Origin: Lysobacter sp. K5869
GTDB lineage: Bacteria; Pseudomonadota; Gammaproteobacteria; Xanthomonadales; Xanthomonadaceae
DNA: 64,000 nt
Direction: 5' to 3'
Assembly: GCF_018847975.1 (NCBI RefSeq)
Contig: NZ_CP072597.1
Location: 4,627,001-4,691,000, forward strand
The translations under genes and the position numbers were made by a program. Of the stretch, positions 51,268 through 60,786 are shown one piece after another (position 1 is the first letter of the stretch; every line of letters starts with the position of its first letter). Below the pieces are notes generated by a model. That model worked only from the letters and a program-made list of their open reading frames with translations, did no database searches and was not told where the DNA came from.

Positions 51268-53706
51268 TTACGCCGTCATCTTCGGTCCGCCCTGCCCCGC
51301 GACGCTTTGGTTGCGTGTCTGCTCTTGCTGTTGTTCGCGCTGCGTGGTTTCCGCTTGCGCCAGCCGCGTCGCTTCGACTTGGCGGTAGCGGTCTTCTACC
51401 GGCACCGACACGGCCTCGGCGGTTTTCATGCTGGCGTGGTGCGCGGCCGGGTCCGGCGAGGGGTGGCCGACGCGGTACACGTGCACGATCTCACCGGCCC
51501 CCACGCCGGGCGCGGGCGCGTTGAAGGCGAGGCGGATGTCGTCCTTGGCGTCGAATTTCTTTTCCACGGCCACGGCCAGGGCGCTGGCCGTCATGCGCTC
51601 GCTTTGCGCGTCCCAGGTTTTGCCGATCTGTCGGTCGAATTGTTCGACGGCGCCGCGCACTTTCTCGTAGAGCGGACGTTCGGGGTGACCGATGTCTTCC
51701 GGGGTAGCGCTGCGGGCGGCGGCGGTTTCTTTCGCGGGTTCGGCATCGGCGCGCACTTCGACGGGCGCGAGTGTGGTGACTTTGAGCGTTTGTTGCTGGC
51801 GATCGAAGGTGGCGTCGAGTTCGCGCTTGAGGTTGCCCTCGGCCTTGCTGTCCCAAACCATGCCGCGGCTGGTCCATTGGCCGTTGTTGCTGCGTTCGTA
51901 GGTGTCGCCGTCGGAGCCGACGAGGCGGCCGGGATGGCGCGCGGCGTCGGTCACCGCCGGCGGGACTTTGCCGTGGCGTTGCCAGTCGTATTGGTCGTAT
52001 GCGGCCTGATAGCTGGCGGCGAGCGCGGCGGGCGTTTTGGTCGCGTTGTTGGCGATGATCGCTTGCGACTGCTGTTCCAACTCGGCGGCGCGCTGCGGCG
52101 TGGCGACGTCGGTGCGGATCTGCATGACGCCTTTGTCGATGTAGCCCTCGGCGACGTGGCGCGTCCATTGCTGGGTCTGCGCGTTGCGCTCCCAGGGGCT
52201 GTCGCGGAAGCTGCGCGGGTCGTGCGCGTTGGCGGGGATTTCGTAAGGGTTCTGCGCTTTGGGCGGGGCCGACAAAGCGAGCTCGGTGGCGCGGTTGGAC
52301 GCTTGGTAGTTGAGCTGGTCCGAGAGCGCCGCATCGGCCTTGATGACGCCGGGTTTGTGCACCGGCACGCCTTCGCTGTAGCGCATGGCGTCGAGGTCGA
52401 GTTCGCGCCGGGTCCAGCCTTGCTCGGGGTGCTTGGGGTTGAAGGTCCAGGTGTTGCCTTGCTTGTCGTCCTGGTTGTTGATGCGGTGCTGGTCGATCCA
52501 CTCAGCGAGCTTGTCGCCCGCGACCGCGCCGGCGATCCCGCCGACCACGCCGCCGACGAGCGCGCCCGGGCCGGTTTCGGAGGTGACGGCCGCGCCGGCG
52601 GCGCTGCCGAGCGCGACGCCGCCCAGCCCGCCGACATTGCGCGTGACCGCGCCGACGATCTTGGATTCGGCGCCGAATTGATTGCCTTGGTTGGAAAGGC
52701 GGACCGCATCGTGGGTGGTGTCGGCGACGTCGTAAGCGGTGGCGACGACGCCGAGGGCGCCGGCGGCGCTGGCGCCGCGGAGGGTGGCTGGGCGGACGCG
52801 GACGGCGTGGTCGATCTTGGCGGCTTCGGTGGCCAAGCGGTCGACTCCTTCCACCACTTTGAGCTCGCTGCGTTCGTTGAGCAGCGCTTGCGCAGTGGCG
52901 GGTTGGACCTTGGAATTTCGGGACAGAGCTTCGGGGAGCTCCTGATGCAGCGCCTGCTGTTCTTTCAAAGACTCAGCGGTACGCCGCGTGACTTTGGGAT
53001 CGTTGAGTCGTGCTTCCCGAGCGCGCTCCATCGCTTCGCTGGGCGCAAGCGAGCTGGCGCGGCTGTCGTATAGCTCAGCGCCCTCGCGATTGAAGATGCG
53101 TATCGGCACCCCTGTTTCGGCACGCACATGATCGAGGTTTCCAGGCAACTTCTCATAGACGTGCGAACGGACTTCCTGCGGGACGTAACGCCCATAACCG
53201 TCTTTGGCAACACCGTCCGTGAAACGCTTATCGACTCCGAGCTCACTCTCGACTCTATGGGTAGCCATCGCACGGATTTCGACTTCATACCCTTTGGCCT
53301 GAAGTTCCCGTATCTGGCTGACGGCGGCCTCGCCATTGCCCAACGTCGTATCGACGATGATGTTTTTCTTGCCCTCGATGGCGGCCTCACGCAATTCCCT
53401 AGCCCACTGACTCGCATCGCCATGGGTGTCGCCGGACCATGTATAGGGTCTTTCACTACGGAACCTATCTACCTCGAGATGACCATCCCGCAATTCGTCG
53501 GGATCGATTTTCACGACGTCGTGCCTGAGTTCGATCTCAGCCGCAACACCGAGACCACCCTTACCGGCTCCCGGCTGCCCCGCGAGATAGATGGCTCGAG
53601 GCCTGCTCTGAGCAGTCGCCTCATTCAAACCGCTATCGGGGACGATCCTCTGGATAAAAACTCGCGAATGCGCCTCCGCATCCAGCATTCTGTCTGAGGC
53701 GTTCAT
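51268..53706 (-). CDS. T4SS effector: zeta-toxin domain with C-terminal XVIPCD-like domain
   Basis: 812 residues. Zeta-toxin kinase core at about 36-215: Walker A GQPGAGKG (43-50), catalytic-Asp region VVKIDPDELRDGH (Asp69/Asp71), and GKKNIIVDTTL. Zeta toxins phosphorylate UDP-N-acetylglucosamine and stop wall synthesis. A glycine-rich hydrophobic hairpin region (about 320-400) and a Gln/Asn-rich linker lead to an XVIPCD-like end at 674-812 (SERMTASALAVAVEKK, then SPDPAAHHASMKTAEAV and a Gln-rich tail), the delivery signal. Its ATG overlaps the stop of the upstream immunity candidate (ATGA). The zeta part has looser codon use than the rest, a sign of domain exchange. Confidence 0.85.
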   Translation of the reverse strand: MNASDRMLDAEAHSRVFIQRIVPDSGLNEATAQSRPRAIYLAGQPGAGKGGLGVAAEIELRHDVVKIDPDELRDGHLEVDRFRSERPYTWSGDTHGDASQWARELREAAIEGKKNIIVDTTLGNGEAAVSQIRELQAKGYEVEIRAMATHRVESELGVDKRFTDGVAKDGYGRYVPQEVRSHVYEKLPGNLDHVRAETGVPIRIFNREGAELYDSRASSLAPSEAMERAREARLNDPKVTRRTAESLKEQQALHQELPEALSRNSKVQPATAQALLNERSELKVVEGVDRLATEAAKIDHAVRVRPATLRGASAAGALGVVATAYDVADTTHDAVRLSNQGNQFGAESKIVGAVTRNVGGLGGVALGSAAGAAVTSETGPGALVGGVVGGIAGAVAGDKLAEWIDQHRINNQDDKQGNTWTFNPKHPEQGWTRRELDLDAMRYSEGVPVHKPGVIKADAALSDQLNYQASNRATELALSAPPKAQNPYEIPANAHDPRSFRDSPWERNAQTQQWTRHVAEGYIDKGVMQIRTDVATPQRAAELEQQSQAIIANNATKTPAALAASYQAAYDQYDWQRHGKVPPAVTDAARHPGRLVGSDGDTYERSNNGQWTSRGMVWDSKAEGNLKRELDATFDRQQQTLKVTTLAPVEVRADAEPAKETAAARSATPEDIGHPERPLYEKVRGAVEQFDRQIGKTWDAQSERMTASALAVAVEKKFDAKDDIRLAFNAPAPGVGAGEIVHVYRVGHPSPDPAAHHASMKTAEAVSVPVEDRYRQVEATRLAQAETTQREQQQEQTRNQSVAGQGGPKMTA

Positions 53707-54059
53707 TCGAAAGCGTCCTTATTGCTCTCGAAATACCGCCATAGTCCCTCCAAAGAGCGACCGCTCAGACCTATATTTCCGGAGTGCGCCGAGAACATCA
53801 GGCTCAACTTCGCTTCTGCCTTCGCGATCTCCGTCGCATCGCCCCCCGCTTCGGCGCGCTTCAGCTCATCCCTAGCCTCCTGGATGAATGCTCCAAGTCT
53901 GCTCTGCAATGCCCAGATGGCTTCATCGAATGGCTGTAGCCGCGGCTTCCGTTCCGAAAATTCATCCAGAATCTCTCTTAAGCGCTCGATATGCTCTGGA
54001 TAGTCCCCAAGCAACTCGAGCAACTTGGAGGGCATGGGCGGCGGTGGCAATCTCGACAT
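53703..54059 (-). CDS. Probable immunity protein for the zeta-toxin effector, copy B
   Basis: 118 residues after AAGGAGACTTC, no signal peptide, so cytosolic, matching a toxin that acts in the cytosol. All-helical: LGDYPEHIERLREILDEFSE, then ALQSRLGAFIQEARDELKRA, ending LEGLWRYFESNKDAFE. Paralog of the 54302-54667 protein along the whole length. It is not recognisably the epsilon antitoxin of Gram-positive plasmids. Assignment rests on coupling (4-base overlap) to the toxin gene. Confidence 0.75.
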   Translation of the reverse strand: MSRLPPPPMPSKLLELLGDYPEHIERLREILDEFSERKPRLQPFDEAIWALQSRLGAFIQEARDELKRAEAGGDATEIAKAEAKLSLMFSAHSGNIGLSGRSLEGLWRYFESNKDAFE

Positions 54060-54197
54060 GAAGTCTCCTTATTCGCGAAGAGCAACGTAGTACCGCACGT
54101 TGCTAAGCGCCTTTATCTATCGGAAGCGATGAGAAGGCTCATCGCAATTCAACCGCTTTTGGCCAGAGCCCGAGGCGCCTCAACAGCTGGGCGGTGA

Positions 54198-54305
54198 CTA
54201 GAAGGCATCTCTATTATCCTCGAAGAAGTTCCGGCCCCGATCATTGCTGGGCAGGCACAACCGCGCGTGGGTTTCGACATCCAGAGTCGTGCCCGAGGCG
54301 ATCAT
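54198..54305 (-). pseudogene. Decayed 5' end of a second zeta-toxin effector gene
   Basis: The frame starts with an ATG overlapping the stop of immunity copy A in the same ATGA arrangement as the intact toxin. Its first 15 residues MIASGTTLDVETHAR align with MNASDRMLDAEAHSR of the intact effector; it then diverges and stops after 35 codons. Identity of DNA also extends around the start (GAGGCGATCATTCAAAGG versus GAGGCGTTCATTCGAAAG). So a former immunity-toxin unit lost its toxin. Confidence 0.75.
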
Positions 54306-54667
54306 TCAAAGGCTTCCTTATGCTTCTGGAAGTAGTCCCAAAGATCGTCAAGAGACTTCCCGCCCAGGCCGCCGTTGCCGCTGTAGGAGCGGGCCAGGAA
54401 CATCAACTCGCGCTTCGCCCGGGCCCGTGCGATACGGGCCGGGTCGCCGCTCCCTTCCGCTTCCCGCAATTCCTTGGAGGCTTCATCGATGAAACCGGTC
54501 ACCACGGTTACAAGCGTCCACAGCGCGTCGTCGTAGGGCTGCAGGCGCAGCTTTGGCACCGCGACAAACGTCCGCAACGCTTCTCGCAAACGTTCGATAT
54601 GCTCCGGATAGTCCTTGAGCATCTCGCATAACGTTGGAGGCACAGCGGGCGGTGTCAGCTTTTTCAT
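54302..54667 (-). CDS. Probable orphan immunity protein, copy A
   Basis: 121 residues after AGGAAGGTCGGGACC. Helical, with KDYPEHIERLREALRTFVAV, RLQPYDDALWTLVTVVTGFI and a LGGKSLDDLWDYFQKHKEAF end that match copy B. No signal peptide. It is now followed only by a 35-codon toxin remnant, so it probably survives as an orphan immunity gene protecting against kin carrying the older toxin variant. Function is inferred. Confidence 0.75.
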   Translation of the reverse strand: MKKLTPPAVPPTLCEMLKDYPEHIERLREALRTFVAVPKLRLQPYDDALWTLVTVVTGFIDEASKELREAEGSGDPARIARARAKRELMFLARSYSGNGGLGGKSLDDLWDYFQKHKEAFE

Positions 54668-54960
54668 GGTCCCGACCTTCCTGGGTCAGACACAACATGG
54701 CCGAGCCTGCGCGGCGTTGCAAGCCGATGAGTCTGAAAATCCGACGGCGCCCCTTGATTAGGCGGCTGCACAAAAAGACCATGCGCAACATTTAGTTGCG
54801 CAATCTTCGACAGATAACCAAGACCGTCCAGCATCAATGCATATGGAATCCACTTAACGGGTCACGGTCGAAGCCGAAAAAGCGTTGGCCAGGCGAAACC
54901 AAGCAAGAACTCACATAGATAGATCTCAACGATCCGACGGGTCGGCCCCGCCGAATCACC
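54668..54960. promoter_or_regulatory. Upstream region of the immunity/toxin cluster
   Basis: Contains an 8-bp perfect inverted repeat TGCGCAAC-ATTTA-GTTGCGCA at 54782-54802, about 115 bases before immunity copy A; a possible operator or small hairpin. Less GC-rich than the flanks. No gene seen. Confidence 0.45.
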
Positions 54961-55398
54961 TCACCCGAGTTCCTGCGCGAGGCCGATGAGTATCCCCTCC
55001 GGCCCGCGGATGTAGCAGAGCCGATATACGTTCTGGTAATCGACCACGTCGCCGACGAGTTGCGCGCCGTGCGGACGCAGCTTTTCCAGCGTCTCGTCCA
55101 GGTCGTCCACGGCGAACATCACGCGCAGGTAGCCCAGTGCGTTGACCGGTGCATTGCGATGGTCGGCGACAACCTTCGGCACGAGGAAGCGCGACAATTC
55201 CAGCCGGCTATGCCCATCCGGCGTCCGCATCATCGCGATCTCGACGCGCTGATCGCCGAGCCCGGTAATTCGCCCGGCCCATTCGCCTTCGATCGTGCCC
55301 TGCCCTTCGAGCTCCAAACCGAGTTCGCGAAAGAAACCGACCGCGGCGTCGAGGTCTTCGACGACGATGCCTACGTTGTCCATCCGCTTGAGCGCCAT
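54961..55398 (-). CDS. VOC-family (glyoxalase/bleomycin-resistance fold) protein
   Basis: 145 residues. Two beta-alpha-beta-beta-beta modules: MDNVGIVVEDLDAAVGFFRE at the start and LRVMFAVDDLDETLEKLRPH in the second half; candidate metal ligands Glu53 region (RVEIAMM) and the C-terminal PEGILIGLAQEL. Cytosolic. Substrate unknown; many such proteins are small-molecule lyases or resistance proteins. Confidence 0.85.
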   Translation of the reverse strand: MALKRMDNVGIVVEDLDAAVGFFRELGLELEGQGTIEGEWAGRITGLGDQRVEIAMMRTPDGHSRLELSRFLVPKVVADHRNAPVNALGYLRVMFAVDDLDETLEKLRPHGAQLVGDVVDYQNVYRLCYIRGPEGILIGLAQELG

Positions 55399-55545
55399 GG
55401 CTGCGACCTCCGAGGTGGGGCTTCAATCTACAAGCCGGCGCTCGCACCGACAACGCGCCGACCGGCGGCCGCGTCCTCGGCTTGCTCCGGATGCGAAGCG
55501 GGCGATACATTCGCGCCACCGATTCACGGACGAGCTGGAGCGAAC

Positions 55546-56145
55546 ATGGTTTCGATGCGTGACCGCCGCGGACGCGGCGACGACGGTGGGCGGGGCTGGG
55601 TCGCGCTCGGCGTGGGTTTGGCGCTTTGGGCCGGGAGCGGCGCCGTCGCGGCCGCCGATGCGGGGGCAGGCTTCAAGCAGGCGATCGATTCGTTGGCGGC
55701 CGGCGCGTACTGGAGCAAGCCCTTCGTCGAGAACACCTTGTCGGCGCGCTTGGTTCCGGACTGGGAGAACGAGTACACCCTCGCATACAAGGCGGAAAGC
55801 GGACGCTTCGCCGGCCTGCGGATCAAGGAGGTCGAGTTGCGTTGCAGCAAGCGCCGGGCGCGCGATTGCCTGCTCAGTATCGATCTGGCCGAGCCGGGAC
55901 CGCCGAACATGGCGTTCGTCAGGAAGTTCTGGCCGCAGGCGGTGCCCACGCAGGCCAGCCCGCATTCGCGCTTTTCGCACGAGTACTGGACGATCGAACG
56001 CGGCCCGGAGCGGATCAGCGTGAGCAATCAGTACGACGCGCCGCGGATCACGCGGGTGACGGTCGCGCACGAAACGGAGCCGCCGCAAATTCCGATGGAT
56101 TCGCCGCCCGCGCCGCCGTTGCCGCGCGTTCCCGACAGCCGCTGA
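55546..56145 (+). CDS. Secreted protein, unknown function
   Basis: 199 residues from the ATG at 55546 (GGAGCGAAC upstream). A basic start (MRDRRGRGDDGGRG) then a hydrophobic signal (WVALGVGLALWAGSGAVAAA). Mature part: FKQAIDSLAAGAYWSKPFVE, RLVPDWENEYTLAYKAESGR, two Cys (LRCSKRRARDCLLS), and a Pro-rich end (PPAPPLPRVPDSR). No family recognised. Converges with icmF across a terminator. Confidence 0.7.
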   Translation: MVSMRDRRGRGDDGGRGWVALGVGLALWAGSGAVAAADAGAGFKQAIDSLAAGAYWSKPFVENTLSARLVPDWENEYTLAYKAESGRFAGLRIKEVELRCSKRRARDCLLSIDLAEPGPPNMAFVRKFWPQAVPTQASPHSRFSHEYWTIERGPERISVSNQYDAPRITRVTVAHETEPPQIPMDSPPAPPLPRVPDSR

Positions 56146-56249
56146 TCGCCGTCTCACGGCCTGCGCGGCACGAGCCTCGGCCGCGCCGGCTTCCGCTTCG
56201 CTGCGACGAAGCCGGAGCCGAGTTCGACGGAGCCATCGAACGACGCATG

Positions 56250-56277
56250 AAAAAAGCCCCGCCGAAGCGGGGCTTTC
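56250..56277 (-). terminator. Bidirectional terminator between convergent genes
   Basis: AAAAAAGCCCCGC-CGAA-GCGGGGCTTTCT; on the minus strand the stem is followed by six T, ending icmF. Confidence 0.95.
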
Positions 56278-56298
56278 TATACTCGGCGGGCAGCCCGC

Positions 56299-59200
56299 TT
56301 ACATGTTGCGCCGGTACTCGCCGCCCACGTCGTACAGCGCGTGGCTGATCTGCCCCAGGCTGTGCGTCTTCACCGCCTCCATCAAACTGGCGAACACATT
56401 GCGGCGATCCCGCGCCGCCGCCTGCAAGCCGCGCAGGCCTTCGGCGGCGTAAGCGTTGCGCCCGGCCTGATAGGCCTGCACGTTGTCGATCTGCTGGCCC
56501 TTCTCGCCTTCGGTCGAGCGGATCAGTTCGATCTCGGTGACGATGTCGCCGCCGTGGTCCTTCGGCAGGAAGGTGTTGACGCCGACCAGCGGCAGCGAGC
56601 CGTCGTGCTTCTTGTGTTCGTAGTACAGGCTCTCTTCCTGGATCTTGCCGCGCTGGTACATGGTGTCCATCGCGCCGAGCACGCCGCCGCGCTCGCTGAT
56701 CGCTTCGAATTCCTTGTACACGGCTTCTTCGACGATGTCGGTGAGCTTGTCGACGATGAAGCTGCCCTGCCAGGGGTTCTCGTTGAAGTTCAGCCCCAGC
56801 TCCTTGTTGATGATCATCTGGATCGCGACCGCGCGGCGGACGCTTTCCTCGGTGGGCGTGGTGATGGCTTCGTCGTAGGCGTTGGTGTGCAGGCTGTTGC
56901 AGTTGTCGAACAGCGCGTACAGCGCCTGCAAGGTGGTGCGGATGTCGTTGAACTGGATTTCCTGGGCGTGCAGCGAGCGGCCCGAGGTTTGGATGTGGTA
57001 CTTCATCATCTGGCTGCGCGGGTCGGCGCCGTAGCGTTCGCGCATGGCGCGGGCCCAGATGCGGCGGGCGACGCGGCCGATGACGGTGTATTCCGGGTCC
57101 ATGCCGTTGCTGAAGAAGAACGACAGGTTCGGGGCGAAGTCGTCGATCTTCATCCCGCGGGCGAGGTAGTACTCGACGATGGTGAAGCCGTTCGACAGGG
57201 TGAAGGCGAGCTGGCTGATCGGGTTCGCGCCGGCTTCGGCGATGTGGTAGCCGGAGATCGACACCGAGTAGAAGTTGCGCACGTTCTTGTCGACGAAGAA
57301 CTGCTGGATGTCGCCCATCATGCGCAGGGCGAACTCGGTGCTGAAGATGCAGGTGTTCTGGGCCTGGTCTTCTTTCAGGATGTCGGCCTGCACGGTGCCG
57401 CGCACGGTGGCGAGGGTCTTGTCGCGGATCTTCTGGTACGTCTCGGCGTCGACGATCTGGTCGCCGGTGACGCCGAGCAGGCCCAGGCCGAGGCCGTCGT
57501 TGGTTTCCGGCAGCAGGCCGCTGTACTCGGGGCGCTTGCGGCCTTCGAACAGGGCTTCGATCTTGTCGTGGGCGGCGTCCCAGCGGGCGTGGTCTTCGCG
57601 CAGGTACTTCTCGATCTGCTGATCGACGGCGGTGTTCATGAACATCGCCAGGATGATCGGCGCCGGGCCGTTGATGGTCATCGACACCGAGGTGGTCGGC
57701 GCGCACAGGTCGAAGCCGGAGTAGAGCTTCTTCATGTCGTCCAAGGACGCGATGTTGACGCCGGAGTTGCCGATCTTGCCGAAGATGTCCGGGCGCACGG
57801 CCGGGTCTTCGCCGTACAGCGTGACGCTGTCGAACGCGGTGGACAGGCGCGCGGCCGGCTGGCCGACGGACAGGTAATGGAAGCGGCGGTTGGTGCGCTC
57901 CGGGGTGCCTTCGCCGGCGAACATGCGGATCGGGTCTTCGCCGGTGCGGCGGTACGGGTAGACGCCGCCGGTGTAGGGGTAGTAGCCCGGCAGGTTTTCT
58001 TTTTGCAGGAAGGTCAGCAGTTCGCCCCAGCTCTTGTAGGTGGGCGCGGCGATCTTCGGGATCTGCTGGTGGCTCAGGGATTCGCGGTAGTTCTCGACGC
58101 GGATGACCTTGTCGCGGACTTTGTATTCGTTGACTTCGTCGGTGATCGACTTGAGGCGGGCGGGCCAGTCGCGCAGGAGCTTGAGGGCTTCGGAGGTGAG
58201 CGATTGGACGGCGTCGTTGTAGCGTTGGCGCAGGGTCAGCAGGGTGCGGTCGGCCGTGCGCCCCTTGGCGAGCGCGCGCGCTTCGATGTCGCGAATCCGC
58301 TGGCGCGTCGCGGCGAACTGCTCGCGCACGGCGGGATCGACATTTTCCAGGGCCGCATCGATTTCCTCGTCGGCCGGCGCCGCCGGCTCGTTCTTGGAAG
58401 GCAGCAACGAGTCGGAGTGATAAAGATCGAGCGCATTGGGCACGTCGTCGCCGAGATCGTGCAGCGACTGCCAATACGACTGCGCGCGGTCGGCGATCTC
58501 GGACTGGGTTTCGATCTGCCGGTTGATCGAACGCCCCTGCTCCGCGATCTCGGCGAGGTAGCGCACGCGCGCGCCGGGAATCAGCACGGTGGCGCGCGGT
58601 TCCTTGAGGTCGGTGTTGACGTCGGGCGTCCACTTATCGGCCGGCAGCGACAGTTTCTCGCGCAGCAGGCGGCACAGGTTGGCGAACATCCAGCTGATGC
58701 CGGGGTCGTTGAACTGGCTGGCGATGGTCGGGTAGACCGGGACGTCTTCGTCCTTGGTTTGAAACGCAACGCGGTTGCGCTTCCACTGCTTGCGCACGTC
58801 GCGCAGCGCGTCTTCGGCGCCGCGCTTGTCGAACTTGTTGAGCACGACCAGTTCGGCGTAGTCGAGCATGTCGATCTTTTCCAGCTGGCTCGGCGCGCCG
58901 AAGTCGCTGGTCATGACGTACATCGGGAAGTCGACCAGATCGACGATTTCCGAATCGCTCTGGCCGATGCCGGCGGTTTCGACGATGACCAGGTCGTAGC
59001 CGAGGCTGCGCAGGTAACCGATGCAGTCCTTCAGCACCGTGTTGGTGGCCGAGTTCTGCCGGCGCGTGGCCATCGAGCGCATGTAGACGCGGTGGCTGCG
59101 CAGCGAGTTCATGCGGATGCGGTCGCCGAGCAGCGCGCCGCCGGTGCGGCGGCGGGTCGGGTCGACCGAGATCACCGCCATGCGCATGTCGGGGAAGTTG

Positions 59201-59886
59201 GCGAGGAAGCGGTTGAGCAGTTCGTCGGTCACCGACGATTTGCCGGCGCCGCCGGTGCCGGTGATGCCGACCACCGGGGTCTTGCCGCCGGCCAACTGCC
59301 ATTGCTTGCGCAGGTGCGAGAGCTGCGATTCGTCGAACGCGCCTTCTTCGATCGCGCTGAGGGTGCGGCCGATGCTGATCTCGTCGCCGATGTCGGACGC
59401 TTGCGGGCTCGATTCGGTCGGCAGGCGCGCGTTGCCGGCGCGGCGCACGACGTCTTCGATCATCGCCACCAGGCCCATGTGCATGCCGTCGTTCGGATGG
59501 TAGATACGCTCGACGCCGTAGGCCTGCAGTTCGCGGATTTCTTCCGGCGTGATCGTGCCGCCGCCGCCGCCGAACACGCGGATGTGGCCGGCGCCGCGCT
59601 CTTTGAGCATGTCGACCATGTACTTGAAGTATTCGACGTGGCCGCCCTGGTAGCTCGACAGCGCGATGCCGTCGGCGTCTTCCTGCAGCGCGGCGCGCAC
59701 GACGTCTTCGACCGAGCGGTTGTGACCGAGGTGGACGACTTCGGCGCCCTGCCCCTGGATCAGCCGGCGCATGATGTTGATCGCGGCGTCGTGGCCGTCG
59801 AACAAGCTGGCGGCGGTGACGAAGCGCAACGGGGTCGCGTCGGGCTGGGCGGCGGGAATGTTCGCGGCGGTGGTGCTCATGGGCAT
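56299..59886 (-). CDS. icmF: Fused isobutyryl-CoA mutase (B12 domain, G3E GTPase chaperone, mutase)
   Basis: 1195 residues; a second ATG at 59880 is equally possible. Order: cobalamin-binding domain ([15 protein letters not shown], residues 25-39, and [15 protein letters not shown]), MeaB-like GTPase with P-loop GTGGAGKS at 210-217, linker, then the TIM-barrel mutase with [20 protein letters not shown] and [18 protein letters not shown]. This fusion is diagnostic of IcmF, which interconverts isobutyryl- and n-butyryl-CoA with adenosylcobalamin, the GTPase part guarding cofactor loading. About 100 residues longer than typical, mainly in linkers. No pathway partners adjoin. Confidence 0.95.
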   Translation of the reverse strand: MPMSTTAANIPAAQPDATPLRFVTAASLFDGHDAAINIMRRLIQGQGAEVVHLGHNRSVEDVVRAALQEDADGIALSSYQGGHVEYFKYMVDMLKERGAGHIRVFGGGGGTITPEEIRELQAYGVERIYHPNDGMHMGLVAMIEDVVRRAGNARLPTESSPQASDIGDEISIGRTLSAIEEGAFDESQLSHLRKQWQLAGGKTPVVGITGTGGAGKSSVTDELLNRFLANFPDMRMAVISVDPTRRRTGGALLGDRIRMNSLRSHRVYMRSMATRRQNSATNTVLKDCIGYLRSLGYDLVIVETAGIGQSDSEIVDLVDFPMYVMTSDFGAPSQLEKIDMLDYAELVVLNKFDKRGAEDALRDVRKQWKRNRVAFQTKDEDVPVYPTIASQFNDPGISWMFANLCRLLREKLSLPADKWTPDVNTDLKEPRATVLIPGARVRYLAEIAEQGRSINRQIETQSEIADRAQSYWQSLHDLGDDVPNALDLYHSDSLLPSKNEPAAPADEEIDAALENVDPAVREQFAATRQRIRDIEARALAKGRTADRTLLTLRQRYNDAVQSLTSEALKLLRDWPARLKSITDEVNEYKVRDKVIRVENYRESLSHQQIPKIAAPTYKSWGELLTFLQKENLPGYYPYTGGVYPYRRTGEDPIRMFAGEGTPERTNRRFHYLSVGQPAARLSTAFDSVTLYGEDPAVRPDIFGKIGNSGVNIASLDDMKKLYSGFDLCAPTTSVSMTINGPAPIILAMFMNTAVDQQIEKYLREDHARWDAAHDKIEALFEGRKRPEYSGLLPETNDGLGLGLLGVTGDQIVDAETYQKIRDKTLATVRGTVQADILKEDQAQNTCIFSTEFALRMMGDIQQFFVDKNVRNFYSVSISGYHIAEAGANPISQLAFTLSNGFTIVEYYLARGMKIDDFAPNLSFFFSNGMDPEYTVIGRVARRIWARAMRERYGADPRSQMMKYHIQTSGRSLHAQEIQFNDIRTTLQALYALFDNCNSLHTNAYDEAITTPTEESVRRAVAIQMIINKELGLNFNENPWQGSFIVDKLTDIVEEAVYKEFEAISERGGVLGAMDTMYQRGKIQEESLYYEHKKHDGSLPLVGVNTFLPKDHGGDIVTEIELIRSTEGEKGQQIDNVQAYQAGRNAYAAEGLRGLQAAARDRRNVFASLMEAVKTHSLGQISHALYDVGGEYRRNM

Positions 59887-60468
59887 CTCGATACGCAGGA
59901 CGGTCTGCGCGTATTGTAGCTCCGCGCGAGGAACTCGGTTCGGCCGCGCGCGTGCGGGGGCGTAGGGAGGCGCGGCGCTAGCGGAGTTCGGCGGCGGGCG
60001 TCAATAGGGGCGGCGCGGGACGGGTTCGGAAAAACCGACAGGCCGGTCGCAGGCGGCGACGATGCCGCGGGGTGTGTGGATTCGATGTGTCTGTGCGGCC
60101 GGAGAGGGTTTGCGCGGATGCGCGCGAACGCTCAAGTACGCGGCGCGGCAAGCGATCCCCTGTAGGAGCGGCGCGAGCCGCGACCGCGACAACGCAACTA
60201 CGGCGCAGGTTTCGACGCGAGCGGCCGCTTCGCAGTCGCGGCTCGCGCCGCTCCTACAGGGCGCTTTGCCGGCATTGCCGAGTGAGTGTGCGGACGCAAC
60301 AAAGCCTCGCGAGCGTCAACCGCCCTACCCCGCAACCGTTTTCCAGCCAGCCGGCCTTCAGCAATCCGGCGCATCCATGAATGCGCGCGTCCGCGCCGTC
60401 AACAGCGTCGCGGGCATGGCGTTGTCAGCGATAACCGGCGGGTGGCCGCCGGACCGAGGAGAACGATC
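59887..60468. other. Intergenic region holding an inverted repeat
   Basis: 582 bases. The only structured element is the inverted repeat at 60160-60259; the last bases (GAGGAGAACGATC) are the ribosome site of the next gene. Confidence 0.6.
60160..60259. repeat. Inverted CTGTAGGAGCGGC repeat pair
   Basis: CTGTAGGAGCGGCGCGAGCC at the left and its complement ending CGCCGCTCCTACAG at the right, 100 bases overall. The spacer ACAACGCAACTACGGCG is nearly the same as in the 5223-5321 copy, 55 kb away. Confidence 0.9.
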
Positions 60469-60786
60469 ATGGCAGTGCGTCCTTTGATGGTGGCGGCGGC
60501 GATGGGCTTGGCGACGCTGGCGGGCGTGCACGCGCCGCAGGCGCAGGCGCGCGCGTTCGTCGATGTGGATGTGCGCGTGGCGCCGCCGGCGCCGCGGTAC
60601 GAGCGGGTGCGGGTGCGGCCGGGTTATGTGTGGACGCCGGGGTATTGGAGTTGGAACGGCCGCCGTCATGTGTGGGTCGGCGGCCGTTATGTGGTGGCGC
60701 GCCCGGGCTATGCCTATGTCGGGCCGCGCTGGGTGTCGTACGGGCCGGCGTGGCGGTTCCATGCGGGGCGTTGGGTGCGTCGCTGA
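60469..60786 (+). CDS. YXWGXW-repeat secreted protein
   Basis: 105 residues, start after GAGGAGAACGATC. Signal peptide ends QAQARA (residue 25). Mature part is a Tyr/Trp/Arg-rich repeat: PGYVWTPGYWSWNGRRHVWV, then GYAYVGPRWVSYGPAWRFHA. This is the YXWGXW pattern of small basic envelope proteins of proteobacteria; role unknown, perhaps wall association. Confidence 0.85.
   Translation: MAVRPLMVAAAMGLATLAGVHAPQAQARAFVDVDVRVAPPAPRYERVRVRPGYVWTPGYWSWNGRRHVWVGGRYVVARPGYAYVGPRWVSYGPAWRFHAGRWVRR

Noticed and set aside
53703..54667. Epsilon antitoxins for the zeta domain
   Set aside because: The proteins are somewhat longer than epsilon and share no recognisable motif with it; called immunity only from context.
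56341..59919. 1192-codon open frame opposite icmF
   Set aside because: Mirror of a very GC-rich gene; no stops because of codon bias, composition of Ala/Arg/Val/Asp without motifs, while icmF has full domains.
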